Of a stretch of 64,000 bases of DNA, positions 46,601-58,039 are shown piece by piece. Both the position numbers and the translations under genes were made by a program. Each line of letters opens with the position of its first letter. The stretch's first letter is position 1. The stretch lies in the NCBI GenBank assembly GCA_010094045.1, contig ML986640.1:125469-189468 (forward strand). The letters are read 5' to 3'. The stretch is from Lojkania enalia. Lineage: Eukaryota > Ascomycota > Dothideomycetes > Pleosporales. The notes under the pieces were generated by a model. The model did no database searches. It was given only the letters and a program-made list of their open reading frames with translations, and was not told where the DNA came from.

Positions 46601-48130
46601 ACCGAGCCTCCTTTATATAGGAATACACCCTTTTACTCTACAAGTATTAGATAGAGAATAGACTACTCCTCTATAATAATTACTTATATATTCTATTAGA
46701 TTTAGGCCTTTATATATAGTTTATATAAGAAGCTTATAACTAAGTATCTTCCGCATACCTAAGTACTATTAAAACCTATTAGTTACTATTCTAGAAGTAC
46801 TACTAGAAGGGTATAGAAACTACTTGTAAACGATATATATAGAATTATATTCTATACTATAAAGCTTATCTAATATAAACCCGAACCCTAGGTTTTATCT
46901 ATCTACTTTCTATACTAAATTAACTAATATAGCACCTATATATTAACTTTAAAGATTTTCTTATAGATAAGTCTAGATATAATTAGATTATAGTAGTAAT
47001 TAATCGTCTGTCTAAACAAGTAGTATCTATTTTCTACTATTATATAATTAACGTATAGGGAATAGCTAAATTATTTATTTAATAGATCTACCGCTTTAGC
47101 TATATACTTAAAACTATTATTTTAGATTAAGGACCTTAGTTTATATCTAGTTTCTAGTCCGAATTCTACTATATTTTAGGCGTGAAGATTAAATTATCTA
47201 CTACTTATTATAAAGAGACTAACGGATAGATAGAGATTATAAATAAGTATATTAATTAGAGACTGCGCCTCTTTATATCCTTCTACTAGAATAACTAGAG
47301 TTCTCTATTACTTATAATCAACCGAATATAAGTAACTCTACTCTATATAACTATTAGAATATCCCTATATTAGATTCTATACGGATTTAAGTCCTATTAG
47401 AGTTAGGATTGAAAATATTCTATTAATCCTATTACTATAATAGACAAATTAAATTGTAAAAATATCTTAGTTCTAATAACTTATATATATATAGTTTAGG
47501 AAACTATAAAGGCTAATATTAAAAAGGTTTAGGATTATATATAATCTATTATTAACTATTATTAGTAACCGATTAATTAGTAGATTAGTAATATAGTCTA
47601 CTTAAATACTAAAAATCTTACGGTCTAGAGACTAAGCTAAAAACTATCCGATTAATAGAAGGACCCTTTTAAAGTACTAGAATAGGTTAGAAACTTATAC
47701 TATCTATAGCTACTCCTAGGATTAAGAATATATAATATCTTCGTACTAAACCTACTATATAAGAACTTCTAAAACCTTCTACTAGGGTAAAAAGCTCCGA
47801 AACCACCCGCTATTACTATTAAGGGGGTAGAAGAGTAGGAGGTTAAGGAAATACTAGCTAGTAAGCTATATTATAAGACCCTTAAATACTGTATAAAATA
47901 GGTAGGATATAATCTTAATCCGGTCTAGTATAAAGTCTTAAATTTTATAGGTTTACTTTATAAGCTAAGAGCTTTTTATAATAAGTATCTAAATTAGCTA
48001 GAACCCCTAAGAGTCCTAACTAAATAGATTAAGGTATATAAGGATAGTATAGAGAATATAGATTACCTAGTAGATAATAATATATAAGAGTTAAGTAGTA
48101 GATTAGAAAACTAAATTATAGGCTTAAAAT
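43590..48130 (+). mobile_element. Ty3/gypsy retrotransposon relic (gag-pol with chromodomain)
   Basis: Reading one frame through stops gives gag-side sequence (43.6-44.9 kb), then reverse transcriptase (about 45.0-45.8 kb) with KTAA, SPLYK, YKLNTLTYKDVYP, TKFNIRTAFNKIRI and TYLDNILIYS. RNase H follows (45.95-46.4 kb). Integrase (46.85-47.5 kb) shows VVINRLSKQ, ILD.GP.F and TYYKETNG.IE. A chromodomain-like end lies at 47.83-48.0 kb (YNLNPV.YKVLNF). The order PR-RT-RH-IN-chromo defines the chromovirus branch of Ty3/gypsy. The active-site residue after YLD and the first integrase Asp both read Asn, so the element is inactive. A purine-rich GGAGGGAA at about 48,547 may be the polypurine tract before a degraded 3' LTR. 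The 5' LTR was not found. Confidence 0.85.
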
Positions 48131-49150
48131 TACTCCTCTATAAAATCTAGAGGGTCTAATAGCAGGCTATTAGATACCTCCCTAGTCCTCTTCTCTTCTA
48201 CTCTTCTTCCCCTTTCTTCTCTCTAGACTCCCCTTAAATCTTTCTTACCTTATCTTTAGCTGCCTAAGAGTACCGCAATATCAGCTTAAAAGTTAGATAC
48301 TAGAATCTCTAGAGCCGAAACCTAATAGAGTAACTTAATACCCTAGTAGAATAAAACTACTTAGATACTAGTTATAAGAAGGCTATCTTCCTAACTCTTT
48401 ATAACCTAGGCTATAAGTACTAGGCTATAAGTAGACTCTAAAATAGCTTTAAAAGCTACCTTTTTATCCTCCTTATCTTCTATATATTAGGCTACTACTT
48501 ACAGTTTAAGATAGCCCCGGAGGACTAGAAACTCCTCCTTATAGTAGGAGGGAATTTATAAGTATATTAGTAGTAAGTACCTTACTAGTATTAGATGCGA
48601 TTTATATAAGATTATACTTTTTATTTTATAAGGTATAATACTCGCATTTTTTTAATCTTAGAGACTAAAAGATAAATATTATATATTACCCGCGGGTAAG
48701 TATATATATAGTCTAAAGGTAAATAATTTAGAAAGCCTCTAAAAAGGCTCTAGAAGGTAGATAAAGTAGTATATTAATTAATTTTTTCTATAAGATATTA
48801 GTAATACTTTAATAATTAATAGTTTTAGGGACGCGTAATAATATATATAGAGTAGAAGTTGTTATTTAGTTAAGGAAGCTTAGTTAATAGTAACCTGGTA
48901 ATATACTAAAACTAGTAAATACTTATTACTATATATAATAAAATTGTAATATTAATAAACTATTATAATAGTAGTTACTAGCTAATATATAGGTTAATTA
49001 TACTTACCGTAAAAACTTTACTTAATATTATATTAATATATAAATACATCTCTATAAATAACTATATATATTAGTTTTTACTAATAAATACCTTTTTAGG
49101 CTGGTAAATAGGGTATATAGTACCTTATCTAGGTTGAGGTTGGGTTCGGG

Positions 49151-49278
49151 GTTCTTGGCGCTGGGGTTAGGGTTAAGGTAGGGTTCTTAGCGCTAGGATA
49201 TAGGTTAGGTAGAGGTTCTTAGCATTAAGGTTAAGGTTAGGGTAGGGTTCTTGGCGCTGGGGTATAAGGTTAAGGTAG
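49151..49278 (+). repeat. 32-bp minisatellite with telomere-like content
   Basis: Four units start at 49151, 49183, 49215 and 49247, each beginning GTTCTT(A/G)GC and continuing with TTAGGGTTAAGGTAGGG-like sequence. The period is exactly 32 bp. The TTAGGG-like strings run on the plus strand. The tract is much more GC-rich than its surroundings and shows little RIP. Confidence 0.85.
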
Positions 49279-50481
49279 GGGTACCCTATAAGGTTCCTCT
49301 ATAATTACAGGAAATAATTATATATTATATATTTATTATATATTATATATTATATATTTATTATATATTATATATTAAATATTTATTACTGTGAATTATT
49401 ACAGTAGAGAACTAGTTTTATTTAAAGTAGTTTTTTCTAAGCCTAAGACTACCTAGGGATTATAACTCTAATCTAATAGAAGACTAAACTTCTTATAGTA
49501 TCGCTTTACTAAATATATATCCTTATTTTAGATAGTAACCTACTTTGCGTAAATTGCGTTTACATTATAATCTAGTATAGTTAGTATTATATAGTATAAA
49601 TTATATAAAAAATAACATACCTTTAAAGAACCTAACGAGAAAAGCCTTAGTAGACTCTTAGAGAGCTTTAATTGCGCTCTATTACTAACGTATCTTACTA
49701 CTATAGGTATCCTCCTAAACTACGGTAGTAATTTTACGGATTAGCCACGAAAAAGGGAGCTTTCGAAGGAGGAGTTTAGTACTTTTCTAATATTGTTTAA
49801 TCTGTCGAAGTACGATAGCTATATCCTATTAGTATATAACTGTAATAAAAACCTATAATAACTCACTCCTAGGGTAATAGTAATACTTTACTAGCGCAGG
49901 CTTTACTAGTATAGGTGCCTTACGAGCTAATTTAGCGGTGAGCTGCTTTCGGGGAGACTTACTACCTATCAGAACGATTTTAAATCGTGCTGTTCCTTAA
50001 GTACAAGATATTACGTGTTGATAGTAGTAGAGTAGAGTAGTTAACGTTAATAATTAAGGTTGGTAGTATGAAGCTAAGTTGAGGTTCGTTGATAGATACC
50101 TAAAATGTAAATATGGATGCTAAGATACGCACGTGCTAAGAGCTAGTACTAAATTAGGATTATAAAGTAAAGCTAATAAGGTGTTTAGGCGTATATTACA
50201 AGAATACTGTAATAAAAAACTGTAATAACTTACTATCTTATAGAACTAGCAGTACGCTTTTTAGTAATAGTTTTTTATACTAAACTAACTAATATTTTAT
50301 ATTTATTTAGATGTGCATATATTTTATTATTGTTTCTATCTAATCTATACTAGTAGGTAGCACGTGCACTCGTCGCGTCGAGCCTAACACCCTACTACAA
50401 CTCTTCTTCCTACTATACTCTTATTAGCGCAACCCTAAATCTTCGATTTATTATATACTTTTATTATAGTTCCTATAAAAT

Positions 50482-51376
50482 GTCGACTATTAAAGTAGAG
50501 CCTATTAACGACAATTTTCTCGATAGTCTAGATAGCTTACTACTACTAAAGCTACCAGAGCTACTAGTTAGCTTCGACTAAGATGAGTGGGCGAAGTTAA
50601 TATAGGTAAGTAATTATACTAGTCTTTTATTACAGTTTACTAATAAATATAGGGCTGGCAGTTAGAAGATTATAAAATTAAATACGTCCTTTCGCTACAC
50701 AGTTAAGCTAGTTCTTAAAAAGGCCGTCCAACCAACCTTGCAGTACCCTTTAAGGGTACACTTAGTAATACTAAGCGCGCTATCTAACAGAGAGATAAGA
50801 CTATATCGCTTACTGCTAAGGAAAAGGCTATTAAGAGTGCCTATGCTGCTGATCGCTCTACTAAGAGTGCTAAGAAGAGGCAGCTACAGAAAAGTACTGA
50901 ATATATGGCGCTAGGGGAAGAAGAAAAAAAAAAGATGTTAGATAAAGCTATTAAAGCTATAGCGGAGAAGCGCTTCAACAATTATAAGTCTAGTAAGTTA
51001 TTACAGTTATTTATCACATATATATATACTTACAAGTAAATAGGTAATTAGTTAGAAGTAAGGCTAAAGGCTATCTACTTAAAATAGGAGTATATTAACC
51101 AAGAGATTAGCCTTAGACGTCACCAAGCAGTTCTATTAAAGGCTACTAGTTAAGAGAAAGATGCATCTACTATATAAGAATCAGCTCGTAGTCTATTGCG
51201 GGTATATAGCTCTAGAGGGGCTGTGCAGAAGGTTATGCATAAGATATACTAAGATGGCCTTCTTAAGCTACAAAATAATAGCTTTAAAAGTAAGGATGCT
51301 TAAAATAAATAGTAAGAGTTCGTTGAGGGACTATCTAAGGAAGAGTTAGCTATAGTCTCAGAGCTAGAGTGGAAGT
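50482..51376 (+). pseudogene. relic of a Lys-rich intron-containing protein gene, unknown family
   Basis: ATG 50482 opens MSTIKVEPINDNFLDSLDSL. After an intron with GTAAGT and a TTTATTACAG or AATATAG end, a second exon runs from about 50652 to 51000 with four TAA stops. It holds the clear Lys/Ala-rich helical stretch SAYAADRSTKSAKKRQLQKS and EEEKKKMLDKAIKAIAEKR. A third exon (about 51045-51376) continues in one frame with stops at Gln-like positions (INQEISLRRHQAVLLKATS, RGAVQKVMHKIY, FVEGLSKEELAIVSELE). A fourth piece near 51,520-51,740 is acidic. It is much less mutated than the gypsy element and lies just upstream of, and in the same direction as, the hAT transposase. No known family recognised. 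Confidence 0.5.
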
Positions 51377-51866
51377 AAGTTTATTATATTTTTTATTACA
51401 TCTATTTATTACAGATATATACTAATTACTACCCTAGATATTAAGAGCCTCTATTAGTATATGATTAATTCGATAATAATCTTCTTCTCAATTCAAACTT
51501 ACCCTATATTAAAGGTATTAAAAGTGATGAGTGCGAAGAGGAGGTTAATAATAACTCTAAAATTGAGGCTGAGCTTACGTAATATAAGGATAAGTATAAG
51601 ATATTAAGTGAGAAGTTAGATAGTACTTTTAAGGGCTTCTTAGATGAAGATATAACCGACTTTAATAGTTTCTCGGATAATAATACTTTAATAAATAAGG
51701 ATTAGCTTAGCCCTTACTACTAGTAGTTAGTAGAAGAAAATCTAATATACTTCTCTAATACTATATAAATTTTATTTATACTACTTCCCTATATATATAA
51801 ACTTAATTAACTAGAGTAGTATATCACACTACGTTACAGACTATAGTAGTATATCGCAAAATAGAC

Positions 51867-52153
51867 TAGGGTGGTTATTAGATTCTAGATAGTATACTAT
51901 AATATCTCACAGTATATTACAGTACGTTAAATAATAGTAATTAACTGTGCTTTATAGTATATAATAGTAATTTACTATACTTTATAGTATTTTCTAGACT
52001 ACAGCATTCTGCGATATACTGCAGCAGACTCCTATATACTACTAGGAGTATAGTATTAGTATACCGTTTAGTAATAAAACCTATTATCTCTAAAAATAAA
52101 TACTTGATATAATAGTATAATATACTACTATTTTACTAGGGTTTCATATATAT

Positions 52154-52193
<40 letters not shown>

Positions 52194-55106
52194 CTACAAA
52201 CATAATTCATAGCTAAATACTCTCGATCGTTAACCCTAACTCCTTGTATACCCGTAATATCGTAATATTCCTGCTATTCTTTATTACAGCGTTTTATTAC
52301 AGTTATATTAATACTAATATAAATCTAGTATCTCGCGATCGACGCTCCATCGATTTCCTGTTAAGGTTTCTAAGAAACCTATCAGCTAATTATATATCCG
52401 CGGATAGGGGATAAAGAAGATAGGTAGGGGGTAATAGAGCTTATTAATATATAGATAGCGTAGTGGGAATTAATACTATAGGCTCAGGACCCTTTAAATA
52501 TACTCAACAAACTAAGGTGGAATTTAGCTACTCGTTATAGTAAAATCTAGAGACAATTTAGGGAAGCTGTATAATTTCCAGATGGTTGCCTATTTATATT
52601 CTATTACTACTACAGCCTTCGACTTATACATCTAAATAAGAATTATAATAGTATAAAGTATCTAACAAATTACTTTAGATCCTAGGCCTGTCTAAGAACT
52701 CTAGCTCCTAAGTATAATAGGTTCTATATACCTATAGCTAGGCCTCCTGATAATAAAGATCTGATTATACTACTATACTCTACTAGCGCCTTTAAGTACA
52801 AACTAGTCCGTGTTATTATTAATAATAACTGGTCTTTCTAAATAGTAGATTGCCCGTCCTTTTAACAATTCGTTTAGTTCCTCCGACCAGGTACTATATT
52901 AATTAGCCGATTTAGTTTTATGGGGCTATTTAAGCATGAGGTTACAGTAGCTCAGTCCTCTCTTTTATATAACCTTAGCTAAAGTATAAAGATATTAATC
53001 GCGTTTAATACCTAATCTATAAAAAACTACCTTAGTTTTCTTATAGTAAAAGAGTACTATATTAATTAGGACTGGGAGTTCTGCGAGAGACTACTTGATT
53101 TTATCCCTATTTGAGGAAGCTATACTAGTACTTCTATAGTAATAGAAGTACTATATATTCTATCAAACATAAACATACAACGACGATTGCTAGCAGCTAC
53201 CTACAACAACGCTGCTAATAATAGTATACTTATACGTACGATATAAGAGAAACTACGCGAAGACAGTATTAAATAGGATTGCAAGGAGAATACAATTCTA
53301 TACCTCGCTTATATTATCAATCTTGTTGTTCAGGAAATCATTTACCATCTTAAGCTCGCACCCCCCAAAGAGATAGAAGACAGAGGAACTTTACAGCGAC
53401 GCGATATAAATAAGATCCGGATATAGATTTCTATTCTAAATTCTCTTTATAAGGTATAGCTTTTTATTACAGTTAGTTATTATAGTTATTATATACTAAT
53501 TCCTAGTTAGATTCGAGCTATTTATAAAGTAATTAATCGATTACTACAGCGCTATAAGCGTTTTATTACTTTATAGGGCTCCCTACCACCTAAGCACCGG
53601 CTGTCTGTAATAAGAGATGTCCCAACTCAATAGAATTCGACATTTAATATATATAACTGAGTAGTAGGCTTTAAATAATATATTAATAACTGGCTTTAAC
53701 ATAAAATTAACTTAAAGATCCCTGCTCGGAGATCTGGTAATAATAAGGACGCTGAAGTAGATTTCTATAATCTCCAGCAACTTCGACTATCTGCTACTAA
53801 ATAGTACTACTTAATACTAATTATAGACCTGCTCGGCAATTTTAAAAGGGCAACTAAAGCGCTTAGCGAGAATATAAAGCCTTAGATCTAGTATATTTAG
53901 TAAATGTATAATAGGCTCTTCGATTTCCTAGATAATATAAATAGGGATCTAGCTGAAGATGCAGAGAGTAACTCAGATTAGCTAATAGTAGTAAGAGCTG
54001 CAGTAGAGAAGGGTCGATTTAAATTAAGTAAATACTACTTAAAAATAGACGCAAAGCGTGGTTACTTATTTAACTATATAATAATCTTAGATCTATCCTA
54101 GAAGCTTACAGCGTACGAGGTACTTTTATCACAGCTATTTATTACATTAGCTTCTAACTATAACTATAGGATGAGACTTAGGACTCTTAGTATAGGGAAA
54201 TCTATCGCCAACAATTCCTTAAATATCTTAATCGCTATAATAAGGATATACTAGGCTATACTTTATCTACAACACCCCGACCTCGATAGGTATAAAGTAA
54301 TAAGTGGTTTCGTAAACTATCTCTACAACGTTCATCCTCAAGCAGCTCCTTAAGTTTCTTAGGCCAGGATCTAAGTAACGTAGGAGAGGGAGAGGAAGAG
54401 GGAGAGGGAGAGTCAGAGGAAGAAGAGAAAGGACTAACTTATTAAGAAGGAGAAAGCTATCTAAGTACACCTCCTATTCGAGGTCGTAACTTTAATATAT
54501 TAGACTAGTAGAGAGTAAATAAATATCAGTATCCGCGGCTTGCTTAGGTTGTAAGAGATATTCTCCTAATATAGATTACAGGAGTTGGTGTTAAGCGGGT
54601 TTTTAATACTACTAGGGATATAATTAGGGATAAGAGATATTACCTTACTACGCAGAGAATCCGGGATATTATATTTCTAAAATATATAATAAGCGGAGAG
54701 GACTATTATACTAAAGAGATACACTGGGCTATAAAGGCCTAGGATACTAGCGAGCTAAGCCCTCTTTATAGCGCTGATGAGGTTACGGATCTCTTTAAAC
54801 TTCCAGCCCAGGTACATAACGAAGAACCAGAGATTGACTAGGAGATTGACTAGAAGAATATCGATCCTAGTACTACTACTGATAAGGAGCTGCCGCAAAA
54901 GTATGTTCGTCGAGAAATTCACAAACCTCTACGGTTTATATAATAAATTACTATTATAAATATATTGTCGTATTAGATTGAGCTATATAAAATTGATAGT
55001 TAAGAAGCGTACTGCTACAGTCTACGACGTACTACAGCGTACTACCCTAGAATCTAATAAAGCGAGATTAGCCCAATCTGTAATAAATAGCTGTAATAAA
55101 GCCCTA
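51867..55106 (+). mobile_element. hAT-type DNA transposon relic
   Basis: A transposase frame with stops runs from about 52.5 to 54.94 kb. Central blocks include FRFMGLFK-like FSFMGLFKHEV, an RNase-H-like region and LGNFKRATKALSENI. The C-terminal hAT dimerisation domain is clear at 54,530-54,690: YPRLA.VVRDILLI.ITGVGVKRVFNTTRDIIRDKRY. A 14-bp perfect inverted repeat TTATTAGATTCTAG lies at 51875-51888 and, reversed, at 55047-55060, spanning 3.2 kb, a normal hAT size. Candidate outer ends TAGGGTGG (51867) and AAAGCCCTA (to 55106) resemble hAT termini, but no 8-bp target duplication is visible. The exact ends are therefore uncertain. Most stops are Gln-codon changes. Confidence 0.75.
52152..52193. 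repeat. TAG trinucleotide microsatellite
   Basis: About thirteen tandem TAG units lie within the left part of the hAT-containing block. It is a simple sequence that interrupts any frame. Confidence 0.9.
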
Positions 55107-55149
55107 GAATATTATACTATATATACTCTTACTAAGCTACTTTCTAAAG

Positions 55150-55330
55150 TATACTAATTAGTTAGACCCTGAGGAAACCCAGTCCGTACGACCCTACCTC
55201 AACCTATACCCTATTACTAAGCAGCTACCCTAACTCTACCTATATCCTAGGCTGATTAGTAAGACCCTAACCTTAACCCTACCCCACTTACGTAAGACCC
55301 TAACCCCAACCCAACCTATATCTATCTACC
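55150..55330 (-). repeat. telomere-like minisatellite, opposite orientation
   Basis: CCCTAA-like strings on the plus strand (TTAGGG on the minus strand), with GTAAGACCCTAACC repeated at 55259 and 55292, a 33-bp period, and looser units to the left (TACCCTAACTC, ACCCTACCTC). It mirrors the 32-bp array at 49151-49278 in orientation and content. It is GC-richer than its surroundings and little affected by RIP. Confidence 0.7.
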
Positions 55331-55442
55331 AGCCTATACCTTTTTAAAGAAATTTCTTTATACTAGAACCTATCTATAATAGCCCTAATTCCCTCCCGAA
55401 CTAGTATAGATAGGGACTATTAGCCTATAAGAAAAGGGGTAG

Positions 55443-55721
55443 TATAATAATACAAAGAAATTGTTCTATAAAAAGCTTTATATACAACCTTATCCTAAAG
55501 CTTTTTACTTATCTTATTCTACCCCTAGCTCCGCCCCTTTTCCCTTCCGTATATAGTTATATACTCCCTTATAAATAGCTTAGTAGTTCTTCTATATCCT
55601 TTTATATAAGGCCTATAGGTGTTAATAGAATTTCTAGGTCCCTAAACTCCTATATACTCCTATATACCTCTAAGTAGATTTGTACTATATTCGGACCTAT
55701 TATCTTACCTATACTATTATA
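55443..55721 (-). repeat. LTR, 279 bp, family B copy 1 (inverted)
   Basis: Reverse-complement copy of the 279-bp repeats at 56030 and 60497. It has GCTCCGCCCCTTTTCCCTTCC intact inside, so it is the least RIP-mutated of the three. Its flanks (GGTAG, ATACC) do not form a target duplication. Confidence 0.75.
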
Positions 55722-56029
55722 ATACCTATACTATAGATTATCTATAATATACTTTTTAATTACCTCTAATATAGTTTATAAGTAAGTTATAAATATAAAT
55801 AAGCTGTAAACTCTATAAACTTTCTATAATATGTTACCTATTAACTATAATAGCTCTACTAACTACTATTTAATTATTTTATAGTAAAGTAGATATTTTT
55901 CTAGCTATTTTAGCTATCGATTAGAATTAGATCTAGAGTATTAACTGTACTATAGTAACGTTTAACATTCCTAAAAATATACTTTACAGCTAATATATTA
56001 GAAAACTTATATAATATAATTACTAGCTT

Positions 56030-56308
56030 TATAATAGTATAAGTAAGATAATAGGTCTAAATATAGTATAAATCTACTTAGAGGTATATAGGAGTATATA
56101 GGGGTTTAGGAACCTAGAAATTCTATTAATACTTAAAGGCCTTATATAAAAGAATATAAAAGAACTATTAAGCTACTTATAAAGGAGTATACAACTATAT
56201 ATAGAAGAGAAAAGAGGTAGAGCTGGGGGTAGAATAAGATAAGTAAAAAGCTTTAGGATAAGATTATATATAAAGCTTTTCATAGAATAATTTCTTCGTA
56301 TTATTATA
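56030..56308 (+). repeat. solo LTR, 279 bp, family B copy 2
   Basis: Begins TATAATAG and ends TATTATTATA, the RIP-changed form of a TG...CA end. Flanking pentamers AGCTT (56025-56029) and AGCCT (56309-56313) differ by one C/T, which supports a target duplication and a solo LTR. A CTTATATAAAAGAATATA promoter-like stretch is inside. It is inserted at the N-terminal edge of the pogo-like transposase relic. Confidence 0.75.
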
Positions 56309-56313
56309 AGCCT

Positions 56314-57790
56314 AATTTAAAGAAGCTTACTAAGCTAGAAGAGAAGGTAATTATTATATATATATTTAACCTAAATTCGCGAGTCTTTATACCTACTTTA
56401 AATACTATATAAGATATAGTAAATAAGCTGCTTACTAAATATAATACTAGCTATATTAGCTAGTAATAGTCTAGAAACTTTATTAAGTAAACGAATAGTC
56501 TTATAATATAATTTAATCGATTCTATAATTAATAGTAAACTCTTTATTAGAATCCTAAGACTATAAATACCTAGTTTAAGCTTATAGCGTATATAAAGGC
56601 TATCTATAGTATCTATAATAAGGATATATTTAATTTTAATAAAAATAGCTTTCTAATAGATAAAATATTCTTTTAGCTAGTTATTATAGGCTTAGAGAGA
56701 TATAACTAGCTAAAAGTAATCCAGCTAGGTAATTACGAGTAGATAATAGTAATCTATAAAATTAACGCTACTAGGTAAGTAATTTTACTCTTATTTTTAC
56801 TAGTTAGTACTACCTCTCTACCTAATATAAGGGTAATAATATACTAGGTAATTAGACAATTAGTTTAAGTAATAATAACTAGACTAATACTAAGTTTAGT
56901 ATTAGCTAGTTATAGTACTTTATTAAATATATAATAGGATGTAGAGTAGGCGCGCGCTAGCTACTAATTATTAATAGTTATAATAGTTATATCTTACTTA
57001 AGTTCTAGAATATTTATAAGGAGAATAATATATATACCTTCTATATACTACTATATTTATTATACCTCTTATAGCTACTAGATATTAGCTACTTTTTACT
57101 ATTAAAGCGAGCGTATAGGTGTTAGATTAAAAGCTTAATATATAACTATATTAACTATATTATTAAGCTTAAGTTTCTACTAGCCTTTTATACTACCTAT
57201 AACTAGTTAATTATAAAGGAAAATATCTACGCGAGCTTTTAAGGCGTTAGTCTAGTTCTATATAATTTAGAGGTAGTAATTTTAAAGCTTAATATAAAGC
57301 TTTATATACTATTACTAGTATCTCTATCTAAAATAGTATAAGAAGCTAAAATACTAAATAATATATATAAATTAGAAGCTTAATTAATATTAATTTACGA
57401 TTAGATTCGCGCGTATAAAAGCTTATTACCTACTTCTATTATTAAGAAGTTTAATTAGCTAGAAAGATGCTCTTTTAGAATAATATATTAGATAGCGCTT
57501 ATATATAAGTAAATCTTAAATCTTAAAAAAGTAAATAAAGCTATAATAATATATAAAAAGTATAAAAAGAAGCGAATATAAAAGTAGAGAACTCTAATAA
57601 AAGTAGAGGAAGAGGATATTATCGCTTAAAAGGCTGTTAAGTAGTAATTAGAGGGAGAAATATAGTAAGGTAAAGTATAATTAGATATAAGCCGGCAGGC
57701 TTTAGTATATTATATATACTATAGAGAGCCTAGGTATAACTTATATATATATAAGAAGGCTTTTATAAAAGTTTCTTAATATATTATAGC
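56314..57790 (+). mobile_element. pogo/Fot-type (Tc1-mariner) transposase relic
   Basis: One frame, read through many TAA/TAG stops, gives KLEEKVIIIYIFNLNSRVF at the start (HTH/CENP-B-like region). RNFIK.TNSL then FNRFYN follow. The first catalytic stretch is IYNKDIFNFNKNSFLI, where pogo enzymes have NFDETG. A conserved tail follows: YTSYSYQILATFYY.SERIGVRLKAQY, corresponding to the HSSH...QPLD...F.PLK.AY block. The catalytic Asp of NFDE reads Asn. The order and spacing fit fungal Fot/pogo DDE transposases. Terminal inverted repeats were not found, and the 5' side is cut by the 279-bp LTR. Confidence 0.65.
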
Positions 57791-58039
57791 TATTATATTA
57801 ATAGCAAATTAATGTATTATAATACTATATACTATAAAAGGCTTAGAAACTTAGTAGAGTTTATAGCTTACTTATAAACTATATTAGCTTCTTAATATTT
57901 TACTTATATAACAGGTTATAACTATTAAAAAGGGGTTCTATAAGAATAATTTTATAATTATAAGAGTAGTATTTTAGTAATTAATAAGCTATAGTTTTAC
58001 TAAATATATTCTAATATTTATAGTATTTAGATAGTAATT

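Noticed and set aside
52152..52193. CRISPR-like tandem array
   Set aside because: It is a simple TAG repeat with no spacers, and the organism is a fungus.
54267..54470. 67-codon minus-strand ORF rich in Leu/Pro
   Set aside because: It is the antisense of an Arg-Glu-rich low-complexity part of the hAT transposase relic.
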